Notes: a model not told the origin generated them from the sequence alone. Positions 38,301-51,025 are shown, counted from the stretch's first letter. The stretch: 64,000 nucleotides of DNA from Juglans regia (GCF_001411555.2 NC_049910.1:32955150-33019149), one strand, 5' to 3'. Program-made: numbers and translations.

Positions 38301-39014
38301 CTTGGCGAATATTAGTTGTGGTATGCAACAAGATTAGATGATGATCTGATGCTTTAATGCTAGGTGCTGTAATGTAGCATCTGAAAAAAATAGTTTACAT
38401 TCTTGATTTGCAATAGCACGGTCTAATCTTTGTCTTATGAGTGCATTACCATGTCTGTTATTAGCCCATGTGAACTTTGGGCCCATATAACCAATGTCGA
38501 TTAGGCCATTTTTGTCCATGAGGGCTTTGAGGCCCTTATTTGGATTATAAGAGATAGGTCTCCCTCCATATTTTTCAGACTGATTAATGAGGTCATTGAA
38601 GTCTCCCATACAAACTCAAGGTCCTGAAAAAACTTGATATAGAGAATCTAAGTGGCTCCAGAAGTTAGTTTTGTTGTTCCATTGGGCTGATGCATACACA
38701 TAAGTAATTAACCATGGTTGGTGTAAAGGATCAGAGTAGACTAAAACTGAGATTGCATTGATATTTATATGTACAGGTTCTATTTCTACACCCGGTCTCT
38801 ACAAGAGTAAAAGCCCCCCTTTTTTACAAACAGTAGGACTATAAACAAAATGGTGAAAACCTATACTATTAACAATAGATATGGTGCGATTATCCGTCAC
38901 CAAGGTTTTCGACAAAAAAACTACATCTAAGTTATATTTCCTAATACTAGCCCTTAAGTTTCTGATTGTTTTGGGACGGGCTAGTCCCTTGCAATTCCAT
39001 GCCATTGTCTTCAT
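34250..39014 (-). pseudogene. LINE 2 ORF2: endonuclease / RT / RNase H, broken
   Basis: It reads from 39014 downward. The endonuclease starts MKTMAWNCKGLARP, with MGDFN at about 38609 and RQRLDRA near 38430; after a frameshift near 38370, SDHHLIL is kept. RT covers about 37885-36683, with NKAPGPDGM, RQGDPILPFLF and an active site FVDN (near 36985) where FADD is usual. The CCGGT element splits it at 36045-36770, and GLPTSFNRSKKGNY resumes at once on the far side. zf-RVT lies at 35228-35010 and an RNase H-like end (SFDA near 34650, then MASTQSLAIIEGD) at about 34650-34300. Stops and frameshifts are scattered through it. The protein would have driven target-primed reverse transcription; it is dead here. 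Confidence 0.85.
36045..36770. mobile_element. CCGGT-rich Mutator-like element, copy 3, inside LINE 2
   Basis: 726 bp from AGGGGTGTAACCGG to TTATACCCCTA, the same architecture as copies 1 and 2. It interrupts the LINE 2 reverse transcriptase after RMKYLRNG; the reading resumes GLPTSFN on the other side. The expected 9 bp TSD (GTAAGCCCT / GTTTTACAT) matches at only four positions, so this copy is older or its flanks have decayed. Confidence 0.8.
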
Positions 39015-39284
39015 TTGGCTTGTAGAGGCATTTTTAAACTTGTCTCGCTAGCTAATTTGGATTTACCTTGGGAATGTGAGGGTAGCCTGCTGTAGGGATT
39101 GTATTTGATTTCCCTTTTAATTTTTTCTCTTTGCCCAAAGAGGTTGAATGCTTTCCAGAAGAGCTAGAGTCATTGAAGATTCATTTGCTTGTAGCTCTGG
39201 AGCAGTACACTCATTTGGATCTTTTTTCTCCACTTTAATGAGGCATTGAGATTTTCTTTTTGGAGCTCCAACAAGCTCAACATT

Positions 39285-41077
39285 CTATTGCTTTTTAGAG
39301 GAGAGGATTATTAGAGTTGATTGATGGTCTTGTGTAATGTGTGTAGTAGTGATCTCTTTCGGATTGATTTCACTATCAGTATACTGTGGAGCTTGTATGG
39401 GATCAATAGATATTTTTGTTGCCAATTCCATTTGCTTGGGACTGATTTCAGTCTGGGGACTTAAGTCTTCAATTAGTTGAATATTCATCTGAGGTTGAGG
39501 CAGTTCCTTACCACATGCAATTACTAGACTAAAGGCTAAAATCACGGAAGAGTCACCTGGATCATGAGAAGCTGAGGGGCTATACACCTTGGCCAATAAC
39601 GAGTTGTAACTTGCCATGGGCTTAAAGGGTTGGTCAGCCTTATTAACAACCTGAGACGGTGACAAGAAAATAGGCCTTTTAGAGTAGATGTCCTGGGGGT
39701 CCATAAATAATGGCCTTGTCTCTATTTGTGCGTGTTCAACTAGATAGGCCTGATGAAGCCCAAGCCCGTCTTTTTTTTGCTGAGATTTATAGCTTTGCAT
39801 TGCCGAGTATATTTGTTTCCATTGAGACTTCCATGGTGGGTGCTTTCTCGTTGACTCGATGGCTGAGATGAAGCTTTGATATTCTTGCATCTAAGGGTTA
39901 AATTCTCCTACTGCTTGCGCCTCTGAATTTGAAGACAAAATGGATATTTTGCTGCGGTTTGAATTGAAGTTGCAGGACTCCATGGTTGGCTCAATAGTGA
40001 ATACATTAAATTTTGTTGGTGAGAGAATTAATGAATTTTGATCACTGTAGATGTATAGTGTTTGAGAATTTGCTGGTGTTGTTTACATGGAAATTTTGTC
40101 TGGCTTTTGGGAGCTCAATGGAGATGGAAGAAATTGCCTTAACTCCAGTTTGTTGACAAAGATTTTCTCAAAATGACCACTAGTAAGATTATTCTAGCCT
40201 CTCAGAGTGATTTCATGATATTGTTTATTCGCAAAGCTTGCTTATTTTCCTTTGTTGTAATTGTCAATGGGTGATGCTGAAGTATTAAGATTTTCTCTAT
40301 GCTCTGTTTCTTCATACTACCCACTATCTGTTTGGTGAAATGCTTGAGCACTATCAGGATTGCTATTGTATTCTGCTCTAATCAAAGGGCCATATTTAAG
40401 CCTTGTTAGGGGTGAACTTAGATAACCACAGAAAATTTGGGAATGACCAAGTCTTCTACATGCATAGCAAAAGTCTGATAATTTTTCATACTTGATAGCT
40501 ACCCATATTTCGTGATTTCCGAGCCTTGGAATCAAGAACCCTTGCTGAAGAGGTTTTATAATGTCTAGCTCAACTTTGATTCTTATGAATTTTCTAAAAG
40601 CTAATCCATAGAGAGGGTCTTCTCCCACCTTAATCAAAATACCAAGTGTTTTCCTAATTTCTATTGCATTGTAGAGAGTTATAAAGTCTAGAGGTAAACC
40701 ATGGATTTGCAAATTGAAAGTTGCATGATTTAAGCTATTTCATGAAGAGTTGCACCCGGGGGCCAAGGTTCCAGAATAGGCAAATGCCCTTTAAAGTTTC
40801 AAGGTGCTTGATTAAGAACTCTGAACTTATCTTGGAGGGATCTAAAGGTGAATATAAACTTGTTTATATCCATGTCTTCGATGAGAAAATTTTGGATGAA
40901 GTTCCAAGAAGCTTTAATACTAGAATGAATTGCATATTTGTTCAAGGTTCTATCTGCTACTAACCTTCATAATAGGATTTTATCTGAATTCGCTTTTGCT
41001 GCTTCTGGAGCATGTTGAAGGTTAAGATCATGCCATGACAGAGCTTCCGTTTGTGTGATTAGAGAGTCCATATCCAT
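39285..41077 (-). pseudogene. LINE 2 ORF1: DUF4283 and zinc knuckle, broken
   Basis: The start is ATG at 41077 (MDMDSLITQTEALSWHDLNL). A stop follows at about 40969, then the frame continues through NFIQNFLIEDMDINKFIFTF, a DUF4283-like region. The zinc knuckle CYACRRLGHSQIFC is at about 40490-40440. The C-terminal part (39890-39285) is long, polar and probably disordered. A stop near 40316 and further stops separate the pieces. It is organised like ORF1 of LINE 1 but the sequence is distinct, so the two LINEs belong to different lineages. Confidence 0.75.
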
Positions 41078-41280
41078 CTAGGACTGAGGCTGTAACTGAA
41101 GTGATGTTGAGAAGGGATTGATCAAGATGATGAGGGCAAAATATTAGAAACCCCTTCTATGTATTAGAGAAAAATATGCTAGAAACTGAGCAACAATAAG
41201 TGCATAAATTGTTTCCCACCTCCTAGATAGAGAAACTCTGACTTCTCTCTAGCCAGTGTGCGTGTTCAAAATTGTCACTT

Positions 41281-41700
41281 AACCTTTGGCATTATTAGTA
41301 CATCAATTACTATTGGAAAAAAAAAAAACATGTGAATAGGTCTCGGCTTTAGTGCTGAAGAAGAAGAAGAAGAAGATGATGATGATGATACAAAAGGAAC
41401 TTGTGCCTTGTGGGCATTGACCCAATTACTAATACATCAAACAATTAAAGGCACTTGTCTTTCATATGGCCTTGACCCAGTTATGGTTGGGGCACCCTGT
41501 GACACAAGAAATCAAACAAAATGGGAGCCTTTGACATTATAAAATATATCAATAACTCTATATATATATATATATATATAAATATATATATATATATTAA
41601 AAAAAAAAAAGACAAGTGAATAGGCATCCATAGTGGCACTCGCCTTTCACATGGCATTGACCCAATTGTCACAAGAAAACAACAAAACAAAGTTATTTTT
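41281..41700. repeat. Tandem host repeat, right of LINE 2
   Basis: Two more diverged units with CCTTTGGCATTATTAG, TTTCATATGGCCTTGACCCA, GGCACCCTGTGACAC and a second CCTTTGACATTATAAAATAT. A (GAA)n(GAT)n run lies at 41364-41390 and (AT)n at 41560-41598. Confidence 0.65.
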
Positions 41701-41721
41701 CTTCTTCCGAAAATATAAAGA

Positions 41722-42147
41722 GGATTGCTACTGGGTCATTTGAAATTTATCTCTCAAATGGTCTTCTTGACGTGGCATGACCACCGTGTAGTGCCACGTG
41801 ATTTATTAAAAACGGTGGTGCTACGTTGCCCTCCAAATATGTCCCCCAAGTTCCCCCTATCACGTCAGCCATTAAAAAAAAAAAAGAGTGATTTATTCAT
41901 CACAAATGTAAAGGGGCAAACTTAGGAGCACATTTGGGAGGCAACTTAGCATTTTGTATTAAAAAGATAAAAAATATATATTCAAAACAAAAGGCATCCA
42001 AAAATATAAAAAGAAAAAGACTAATCCAGGTTGACTCCAATTTTGTATTTGTGTTTTTTAATTATTTTTATGTATTTAATAAATCACGTGACACCACGAT
42101 AAGAGGGTCATTTAAGTAGTAAATTTTAGATAGTCAAGTAGCATTAT
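41722..42147. mobile_element. MITE family D candidate
   Basis: The left end GATTGCTACTGGGTCATTTG mirrors the right end AGTCAAGTAGCATTATTC. The interior shares AATATATATTCAAAACAAAA and CCAAAAATATAAAAAG with 45091-45320 and with the element at 54801-55060. ACGTGGCATGACCACCGTG and CACGTGACACCACG form a further inverted pair. Confidence 0.5.
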
Positions 42148-42685
42148 TCATATACAAAATGTGGCCTTTTTCTTTTACCTTTTTTTTTCTCTGTTTTGCA
42201 ATCGTTATTTTATAAAATAAAATAAGCTATATCAGTTAAAACGGTTGGTGTAGTCCTAGTGTTGGATTCGATGTTTGTGGAAACCAAGTAGAATCACAGA
42301 GATTTCATGGCAATTAATCCCCAAATAAATAAATATTTACCTAGCTCTTGTTCTTGATAAGGTCATGTCCAATCAGATTATTCTTTTATCAATACAGTTT
42401 TTTTTTTTTTTTTTCAAACGATGGAACAATGGAGGGATGTCATTTCTAAAACAACTACTCAAACCACACCACAACCTCTTTATAAACAATTTATCGGTAG
42501 TCTTATTGTTAGAATTAAGAATTGAACTGGATTGCCATTATTATTTTTCTTTTAATTTATCAAACAATTTCATGGTAATATATATTAAGGACGTACATTT
42601 CTCTTTATCTTCATAATTTTGTATCTTTTATAACACATACGTATCAGTCGTAACAATTAGATCCATGACTTCTATCTCTCTTTGT
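41923..42685. repeat. Segmental duplication, copy A distal part
   Basis: AGGAGCACATTTGGG onward aligns with 45091-45859 to a shared TCTCTTTGT, after which the two copies part. In copy B this block directly abuts the LINE 2 3' fragment. Confidence 0.85.
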
Positions 42686-43408
42686 GAATACCTTAGAAGC
42701 ATTAGGCCTTCAGATTCAACAATGTGTCATTAGCTGTTTCAATGACTTTGCAATGCAAGCTTCTTGCTCAGAGATACCAAATTTAATTATCTGGCAATTT
42801 CTCTATGGTGGAAGATTTTGGTTTTTTTTTTTTTAATTAATTTGTTGAACAAGTGATCTTATATACTGTCTTCACTCCTGAAATTATAGGATATGGATCA
42901 GGAACCTTACTAAGTTTTGAAGACATAAAACAAACATTGTTGAGAAATGCAGGATATGGGAAAGATGTCTTTAAGGATCAAAGAAGGAAGAGAAAAAGAA
43001 ATTGGGGTTCAAATTTTGTAGAGATTGGTTTTCAAATCTCTGTATTTTCAATGAGGTTTGCCAAGTGAGATGTTCAAGTTTCCATCCTTTTTTTTTTCTT
43101 TTTTCTTTTAATTTTCTGATCAACGTTTGAATAAGAGATTTCTATTCCTTGAGAGCTATCATGATCTATGTAATTTTACATAAAAAGTGAAGATGTCTAT
43201 TAATTAACGTAACTACTTTTTCTACATTCAATCTCCATACTGAAGGTGAAATGTTTTGAGATCATCTGGAAGATGACTTCACAAATATTAATATATGTAT
43301 TATCGGAGTCTATCAGATATACCTACACTATTATTATAGGCCCACCAATTAACTTATTGACTAAATTATTCATGTAATCCAACCAGCCAATGAGATTTGT
43401 AAGACTTA
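42686..43408. other. Unique spacer between duplication copies
   Basis: AT-rich; no counterpart after copy B and no gene signal. It holds a plus ORF of 71 codons (42853-43068) that I do not trust. Confidence 0.35.
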
Positions 43409-43677
43409 AATTATTGTTTTAAGGTGGTGATAACGCCAACTTAACAATAATTATATTGGTAACTTAAGCAATAAGATTGAGATTTTACCCTTCATAATCT
43501 CATAATCAAGATATTGATTAACAAACGGTCTCCGGATAATAAGATTGAGATTTTATCCACTGACTTAAACTATTAAGTGAAATCAATCATTTTTATAAAA
43601 TATATATTATTTTTTAGAAATAATCATTTCATAAAACTAGGTAAACATGCTTTGCACGTTGCTCCCGCTTAGTGTGT

Positions 43678-43719
<42 letters not shown>

Positions 43720-45859
43720 GAAGTCGTTTGTTTGGACCCTTCACACCTCTATGGAACCTTTGACATTTTGAATATATCAATTACTATAATAAAAAACCAA
43801 GTGAAAAGGTATCTGTCCTTAGTGAAGAAGATGATATATAATAATAGCATTTATGATCTTTCATACGGAATTGATCTAATTATGGTTGGGTTTCTTGTGA
43901 CACAAACAAAACAGGGAACTTTGGCTTCTTTTTTTTTTTTCCTTCTAATCAAGCGTATTATAAATAAGTAAAAATACAAAAGTCTAAAGTGGATCATTTC
44001 AACTATCAATATACAAGAAGTAACTAGGAATTTTATCTAAGGGTAGGCTTCAAAAGACATAGTTGGTAGCTACCTATTGTGCTACTGAGTGCGCACATTG
44101 ATTTTGAGATCGATGTATTTTAACAAATTTTCAGTCTTGATAATGTTGGGAGGTGTGATGAATGTTCTTAATGATAGTTGAGATGTTCTAGAAATGAGTG
44201 GAATATGGGCTTTCAATGGATGTAATTACCGATTGAGCATCCCCTTCTATTATCGCTAGACTTTGAGTGGAAGCCATGTTGGATGCTAGCAGTGCTACCA
44301 TCGCTTTTGCAACTAAAGGGATAGTGGTATGTTCCTTTTCCGTTATGATTTTCAGAATGTCTCCATTGTGGTTTCTTCATATTGCTGAAGCTACTGAGAA
44401 TTGATCATGTACTGCTGCATCAAAAGAGAAGCTTTGATAATTTGGAGGAGAAGGTTTCCATTCTTCTTCTTTATTGTGTTGACTTAGTTTTTCTTTCCAA
44501 ACTTCTTTATAATCTTCATAGATGTGTTTCAGTTGGATATTTGCCTCTTCAATTGATAAAGATGTGTGATTGTGGATGATGTCATTTCTCTTTCTCCAAA
44601 TAAAATCTAGCATTATAACCGCAAATAGTTGGAAGTGGTGTCTTCCTCTTTTCGAAGTCCAAAATTCTTTTTCTGGATAAATGATCATTCTAATCCAGTC
44701 TGATATAGAATCAATTGGCAAACTTGCAAAGTTTAGGGGCCAACTACTCTGTTGCCACATAATTATGATGATAGGACATTCTACAAAGAGATGCATTGGA
44801 GTTTCTTTCTCCTGGTGCAGAGTGGACATTCTTCAGATTCTTGATGGGAAATGAATTCACCAATCTGTGATTTAATAGGAAGAATATTCTAAAGTAGTTT
44901 CCAAATTAGTAGGTTATGGCAATCATGGATTTTAAGGCTCCACATTGGCTTGAATAGTGATATTGAGGGATCATGTTGGGGTGTCACTTGGGCTGGCAGT
45001 GTTACCTGATAAGCTATTTTGATTGAGTATTTTTCATTATAACTTAGTGCCTAAATAACTTTATCCTGCTCATATGATCTTGCTGAGAGCAGGAGCACAT
45101 TTGGGGGGCAACTTAGCATTTTGTATTAAAAAAATAAAAAATATATTCAAAACAAAAGGAATCCAAAAATATAAAAAGATGAAGACTGAAATTCAAGGTT
45201 CAATCCACTTTTGTGTTTGTGTTTTTTAATTATTTTTATGTTTTTAATAAATCACATGACACCACGTTAAGAGAGTGATCAAAGCAGTAAATTTTAGATA
45301 GTCAAGTAGTATTATTCTAATACAAAATGCGGCCTTTTTCTTTTACTTTTGTTTTTTTCTCTGTTTTGCAATTGTTATTTTATAAAATAAAATAAGCTAG
45401 GTCAGTTAAAACGGTTGGTGTAGTCCTAGTGTTGCATTCGATGTTTGTGGAAACTAAGCAGAATCACAGAGATTTCATGGCAATTAATTCCCAAATAAAT
45501 ATTTACCTAGCTCTTGTAATTCTTGATAAGGTCATGTCCAATCAGATTATTCTTTTATCGATACAGTTTTTTTTTTTTTTTAATTTTTCAAATGATGGAA
45601 CAATGGAGGGATGTCATTTCTAAAACAACTACTCAAAACACTCCACAACCTCTTTATAAACAATTTATCAGTAGTCTTATTGTTATAATTAAGAATTGAA
45701 CTGGATCGCCATTATTATTTTTCTTTTAATTTATCAAACAATTTCATGGTAATATATATTAAGGACGTACATTTCTCTTTATCTTCATAATTTTGTATCT
45801 TTTATAACACATACGTATCAGTCGTAACGATTAGATCCATGACTCCTATATCTCTTTGT
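43409..45859. repeat. Segmental duplication, copy B (6.6 kb internal deletion)
   Basis: This is the direct-orientation partner of 33627-35318 joined to 41923-42685. The junction reads GCTGAGAG-C-AGGAGC at 45082-45096. Relative to copy A, 35319-41922 is missing, which removes most of LINE 2, its nested element and part of MITE D. It has its own (AT)n run at 43685-43717. Confidence 0.85.
43926..45089 (-). mobile_element. LINE 2 3'-end fragment in copy B
   Basis: It holds the poly(A) end, RNase H-like and zf-RVT regions. The frame 44829-44377 stays open longer than in copy A and reaches SFDAAVHDQ. It shares the LINE 2 insertion point (GGGAACTTTGGC before poly(T)), so it came by duplication, not by a second insertion. 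Confidence 0.85.
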
Positions 45860-46271
45860 AGATTGACTTTACTTGACATATTTAGTATTAAATTAACAAA
45901 TTCAAAAATATATCATCTTTATATATTGGACCGTCACATTTAATCATTTAAACTTCAATAAACAGTCTCTCACCCTCTCTTCCATGTACATTAATTTGAT
46001 AAATCATGTCCTTTGTTTTTCTGTTAGACTCGGATTTTTGAAAAAACACACAAAATAAAACAGAAAAAGACAAGGTGATGTTGGTGGACTTAAAATGTAG
46101 AAAAATTCTATCTACCATTCTCTTAATTTTCATCCCTTCATTATCTCATTACGTGGCATTTAATGATTGGATAATAAATAATAAATGATGAATAATTTTG
46201 CTATATTGGAGGATGATGTCAGGATGGTGACCAAAAAGATGGTGTATAGACCATCACTTAGAACTGATTTA

Positions 46272-46463
46272 GTTACACAAAATCAAACTATCTCATTTTA
46301 TATGATCATTATAATTTTTTTAAATTATCACATAAAATATATTAAACAATTCAATTTTTTCAAATCTCAAAACAAAAATAATATTAAAAATATCATATTA
46401 TAATAATATTTAATTTAACTTTCAACAAAATATCTTATTTTATCTCATCTGAACTGCGTAACC
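46272..46463. mobile_element. PIF/Harbinger-type MITE (A7), decayed
   Basis: GTTACACAAAATCAAACTATC at the left mirrors TCTGAACTGCGTAAC at the right; the interior shares AATTCAATTTTTTCAAATC with family A. TTA/AAA flanks are not a clean TSD. Confidence 0.55.
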
Positions 46464-46499
46464 AAAGAAGCCAAAGTGGCTATGCCATAAGTCTTAACT

Positions 46500-49465
46500 A
46501 TATATATATATATTTTTTTTTTGAGTTCATAAGACGAAGACGACCAGGTCCAGTAGTACGTGAAGGGAACAGAAGGATTGAATTGTTGGATACAACATTC
46601 ATTGCCCAAAATACCTTAATCAAGAACCAACTGATATGACTACTAGCATACACTCTCAAACCATTTACATAACCAATCCCATCTGAACATACCAATAAAA
46701 TCATCTTTCTCTCATTGTATTCTCAAAAGTTTTCTCTAAAATTACAAATACTGTATCTCGCTTGCAACCTCTTTTCGAACTGAGGCTTCACCAGTTTCTT
46801 TCAAATGGTGTCAGTCCATAGTCTAGTAGAGCTCCAGAATACAGGAAATTACACACAAAAAACATTCACGGAGGGCAGAAGGTCTTTGATGAATGATGAA
46901 AACACCAATTACAGCTTTGTGATGACCTCTGTACTCCACTGCATCAGGAACCATAAAACACATCAGATCCGGCCTTCTAAAAACCAGTTTATATAATCTT
47001 TGAATTTCACAACAAAATATGTTTTTAGTAAGTTGAAACAAAATCACGATAAAGCCGGGTTTTTTTCTGAGGGTGTGTTACTTTTCATCAATTCTCAAGT
47101 CAGTATGGCCAACCCAACTACCAAGTAAGCATTATATTTTCAATTTTGTATCCTCCTAACAGTAAGCAAACCTTTCCTATGGTGGTTCAAGCATAACAGA
47201 AATTAATCCAGCTAACTATCGCGTATCAACCCAAAACTAAATAACAAATTCAAGAAAAACAAGCAGAACTAAAGTGAAAGAAGGTCCATGTACATGCTAG
47301 GTGTGGGAATCTGCAGTCACATATACCGGGAAGAAAGAAGTTGAGGACTACCAGTAAATACTCTCAGTCAGATCATGTGTATTTAAAATGATTCAGAAAG
47401 ATGAAATAATTAGAAAGAACTGAAGAAAGATAAGCCATCAAAGCAGTAAAGAAAACAGGACGTGGCTACCTTCTTCACCAGGGGAGTTTTCCAATTTCTT
47501 ACTGAGCTGCACGTCAACAGATTTCACATGGAAACAACCCCAACATAAGAATCTGGATAAGGTCAGTGGATCATGTACCGTCCTTGTTTATCAGTTTATA
47601 CAAAGAGCTTGAGGCTGGCAACCTAGGCTACAATTTCAATTTATTAACAAAACTAGGGACAATGTAATTGAAATACTGCAAGTTGAAAAATTTCACATCA
47701 ACGTGAGCATCAGTTGCCTGTTTAAGTGCAAACTTCAGGACTAATCATCAAGTACTATAATGAGGATTTACCTTTTGAATGAGTATCTAGACCTAATAAG
47801 TAATATCAGTTTTGCCAAAACATGAAAATTATGATCCATAAAAACATATGATCCATAAAACCACAGCTTAAAATTTATGCCTTGTTATCTGACAAAAGAT
47901 AGTATAGCTAGCAAGCATTGCCAATGGCTTCTGAAATGGGGCCCAAAATGTGCTCATATAATCAAGAAACACTAAGATGGATCTTAAAACTTGTCATTTT
48001 CCAATGATGTAATGAGTACCAAGCATATCTTTGTATTTTTTTACGAGTATCTGTGAATATGTTCTAGTAAAGCCACATAAATAGAGAGCAATAAGAGTTG
48101 CCATCAAGAACATCAATGTGTGATTGGATAAGGTAATATTATCACGACAATTGAAGTCCTCATTGAATCTCCCAAACAGATAAGGCTATAACCTTATTAA
48201 TTTGAAATTCCAAGCTCCACAATAGCTTCTGTGTTCCTTTTTAAAAATTCAGTGTATGCATAAGTGTCCCAATTCCTAGTCAGAATTTGCCCCCAATGTC
48301 ATAAGCATGGTCCGAAGTGTGACACCCAAATTTTTGCAGGACTGTCAAACCAGGCTTCAGAAATTTCAAGTATCAGACTCGGGTGTAAAAAGTAGGAAAC
48401 TTTCATGTGATCAACTCACAGCATATCATGAATAAAGCACACATAAGCAGGCAAACAATGTTATCTACAACAAACTGAAGCAAAGGCTTGAAATGAAACC
48501 GTCAAGCATCCACATATCAGGTCATCCCATGGCAGCCACAAGATTCTGGTCTCACATCCTTCAGCAGCACTGATATTTCAGGCTCACAGGTGGCCTGAAA
48601 TGGAAGAGTCCAGTGATTGCAGAATATAATGAAATCAACTGTTCATCATCAGATGCCCTAATAGACGGAGATAGGTGGCAAACCCCAACATCCTCCTCGG
48701 AAATTTGGAAGTGAGGTGCACAAGCCTCCTACTTCAGCCCTGGAAAATGTACGGGAAGCATCAATAATGTCCCCAAATGTAATTTTTCACACTGCCAAGT
48801 GCCAGAAGTATAGAGATAATTGAATTCGAATGATCAATCCCACCAAACATGGATATAAAACTAGAAAGCGAGCAATGGCTCTGTCTACACAGGGAACCAT
48901 GAAAGAAAACAATATATTAACTCCTTCATATTGAAGAACAGGGAGAGATAAAATGACACAAAGTGTGCAAAAGTCATTAGCATAATGTTCAGAGGCTTTT
49001 AGTCAAAAAATAAGATCCTAATATCACAAAAGTTCAATTGTCAGCAGTAAATTACACAGTAAAGCAGAAATCTGATCTGGCATAGCTCTTAGTAATAGTA
49101 GGATACAATCCTCATTATCTGTCAATAGCTGGCAACTTTTATGGTGTACTTCTATTGTAACATAAAAGATACTAAACATAACAGTAACAACATGTATAGT
49201 AGTACGAGACCCCAGAACAAAAAACAAGATAATAATTGATGCACAAGGATGAGCTTAGAAACATTCATTGCTTGGTATTGTCTGTAGTAGATACACTTCA
49301 AACTAGACAACAATTTATTATAAATTGCAAAACCAAAAAAAAAAAAAAAAAATGGGAAACATCTCATCTTGCTTTGAGGCCATAAAAGAAAACGTTTATC
49401 AGATCCTACAGCTAGAGGATAAAATAAAGAATGAACTGAAAGAAAACATTTCCCAGATTTTCCTG
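46500..49465. other. Low-copy DNA downstream of Agenet/ENT gene
   Basis: No repeat family and no long frame. Two minus-strand segments look exon-like: about 47530-47469 (after TGACGTGCAG, ending CTGGTGAAGAAG before GTAGCC) and about 48740-48530 (after TTTTCCAG). They could be 3' UTR exons of the Agenet/ENT gene or parts of a non-coding transcript; not proven. Confidence 0.3.
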
Positions 49466-51007
49466 TCATCTAATACGAATGCAGGGATCAGAAACCAAGT
49501 TTCTTAGCTCCATCAAATGCTCATCATTGGATATATGGAGTAAAATACGAAGATTTGTCACCATTTCTTCCTGTTCCCAACTTAAAGGTCCTGATGCATG
49601 CAGTGCCTCTATAGTGCAACGGTAGGCATGCAACTCTAACCTATGTATTTCAGCTGCTAGTTCCTCTTTTGTAGTAAGGAGAGAATTTCCTTCCTCATAT
49701 CCCCACTGAAAAAAAGATTCAGCATCACTAGAATGGCCATCATCATCCTTAATATGACCTGTAGAAACATTATGAGGCAACTTATAGGAACTGCTGCTAG
49801 TGATGCTGCAGCTACCAACAGAGCAAGAAACACCATTAGCAAAATTAGATTCTAAGTTTGCAAATGAACACCCAAAAGTGCCGGTTGATTTCCTCCTTTC
49901 TACATCCACTTCAGAAATCCCAGTTGTTCTGTTGTTAGAGGAAGCATTGATGACGTTTTCACCCAGCAACCCTCTCGGGAAAGCAACAGCATCTACCTGC
50001 ATAGGCAATGTGGAAGAATTGGCAGCTTCCACTCTGTGACGCCTTCCTTCTTTCTCTATTGCTCTGAATTTCGGGGCAACTCCTGTACATAACTCAGCTT
50101 GAGAATGGCAATAGGCTGACCCTCTCTTCAAAGTTTTAGAAGAAACATCACGGGATTCCTGGAAAGTCACTCTGTTCTTAACAGGAAAACAGTCTTCTTT
50201 TACACATACATTCATCCTTGTGTTTGAATTCTCAACTCGGGAGCTTAAGTTTAGCTTGCACTTCAGAATTTGATTTTTATCATGTTTCGCATCTTCAAAA
50301 TTGCCAGAACCCTGCATGCAAAAGCAAAATGAACACAAAGTTCACCTTATTAAATATACCATTTTGGTCCACTTTCATACATTCAGCATGAAAAACCTAG
50401 ATCAACTTCAGGTCACTCTTTATGAGACTTAATTATTAATCTACTTCTGGTACATATTAGTAGATGCTACTGTGCAAAAGCACAAATTCAACCGAGCGAT
50501 ACAACTACAAGGAAACACTTGAGAAGTACTCCAAAAAGTTGCACACATCGTACTAGATATTTTAAAGAAGCACTTACAGAGTAAAATAGATGAATGTGGA
50601 ATTACCTTTCCGATCACAATCCATTTGTCATCTTGCCAAGACTGTCTCACCCGAACATCAAGCTTGAAGACTTCAAATTTCAGAGAGGATCCAAGTAACC
50701 TGACCAAAAAGTAATTATCCCCCAAAACCTGGGAAACAGTTGCCATTTTCCAAGAAAAATTGTCAAACACCTCCACAACATCGCCAGCAACCCAGTTCTC
50801 AGAAACTTCAAGTGGAGGAGGAAAAGGCCTAACGGACTTCCTGGATACCCTTTCCACAACTGTCCCACCATGGGCAGCCTTGTACCCATCATATCTAACT
50901 GTGTAGTTGTGGCCATTACCACAGATGATCTCAGCACAACGCCAGGAGCCTGAAGGCAACTCTTCCTTGCTTAATACTTCAACTTTACTCCCTTTCTTGA
51001 TCCTCAT
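49466..51007 (-). CDS. Agenet (Tudor-like) and ENT domain protein
   Basis: Two coding exons, 51007-50606 and 50311-49466, joined by a GT-AG intron in phase 0, encode 415 residues. Residues 1-134 form a tandem Agenet/Tudor-like module (MRIKKGSKVEVLSKEELPSG, later WVAGDVVEVF and LLGSSLKFEV). The middle is Ser-rich and polar. Residues about 351-415 form an ENT domain (AEIHRLELHAYRCTIEALHA, then SWEQEEMVTNLRILL). Agenet folds usually bind modified histone tails or RNA; the ENT domain is a helical dimer module known from EMSY. This order matches, from memory, Arabidopsis At2g25590/At4g32440-type proteins, whereas EMSY-like proteins have ENT first. A nuclear chromatin reader is the likely role, inferred. 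The start is the first ATG after an in-frame break, just behind a 5' UTR intron. Confidence 0.9.
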
Positions 51008-51025
51008 AATTGATTATGTTATTAC

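Larger units (their letters stand above)
34155..41280 (-). mobile_element. L1-type LINE, near full-length, minus strand (LINE 2)
   Basis: A LINE of about 6.4 kb plus a 726 bp nested element. Its poly(A) appears as poly(T) at 34155-34166. AACCTTTGGC flanks both ends (34145-34154 and 41281-41290). Neighbouring units of the host tandem repeat (for example at 41526 and 43757) show the unoccupied site, which confirms both ends. It carries ORF1, ORF2 and an RNase H tail, all broken. Confidence 0.9.
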
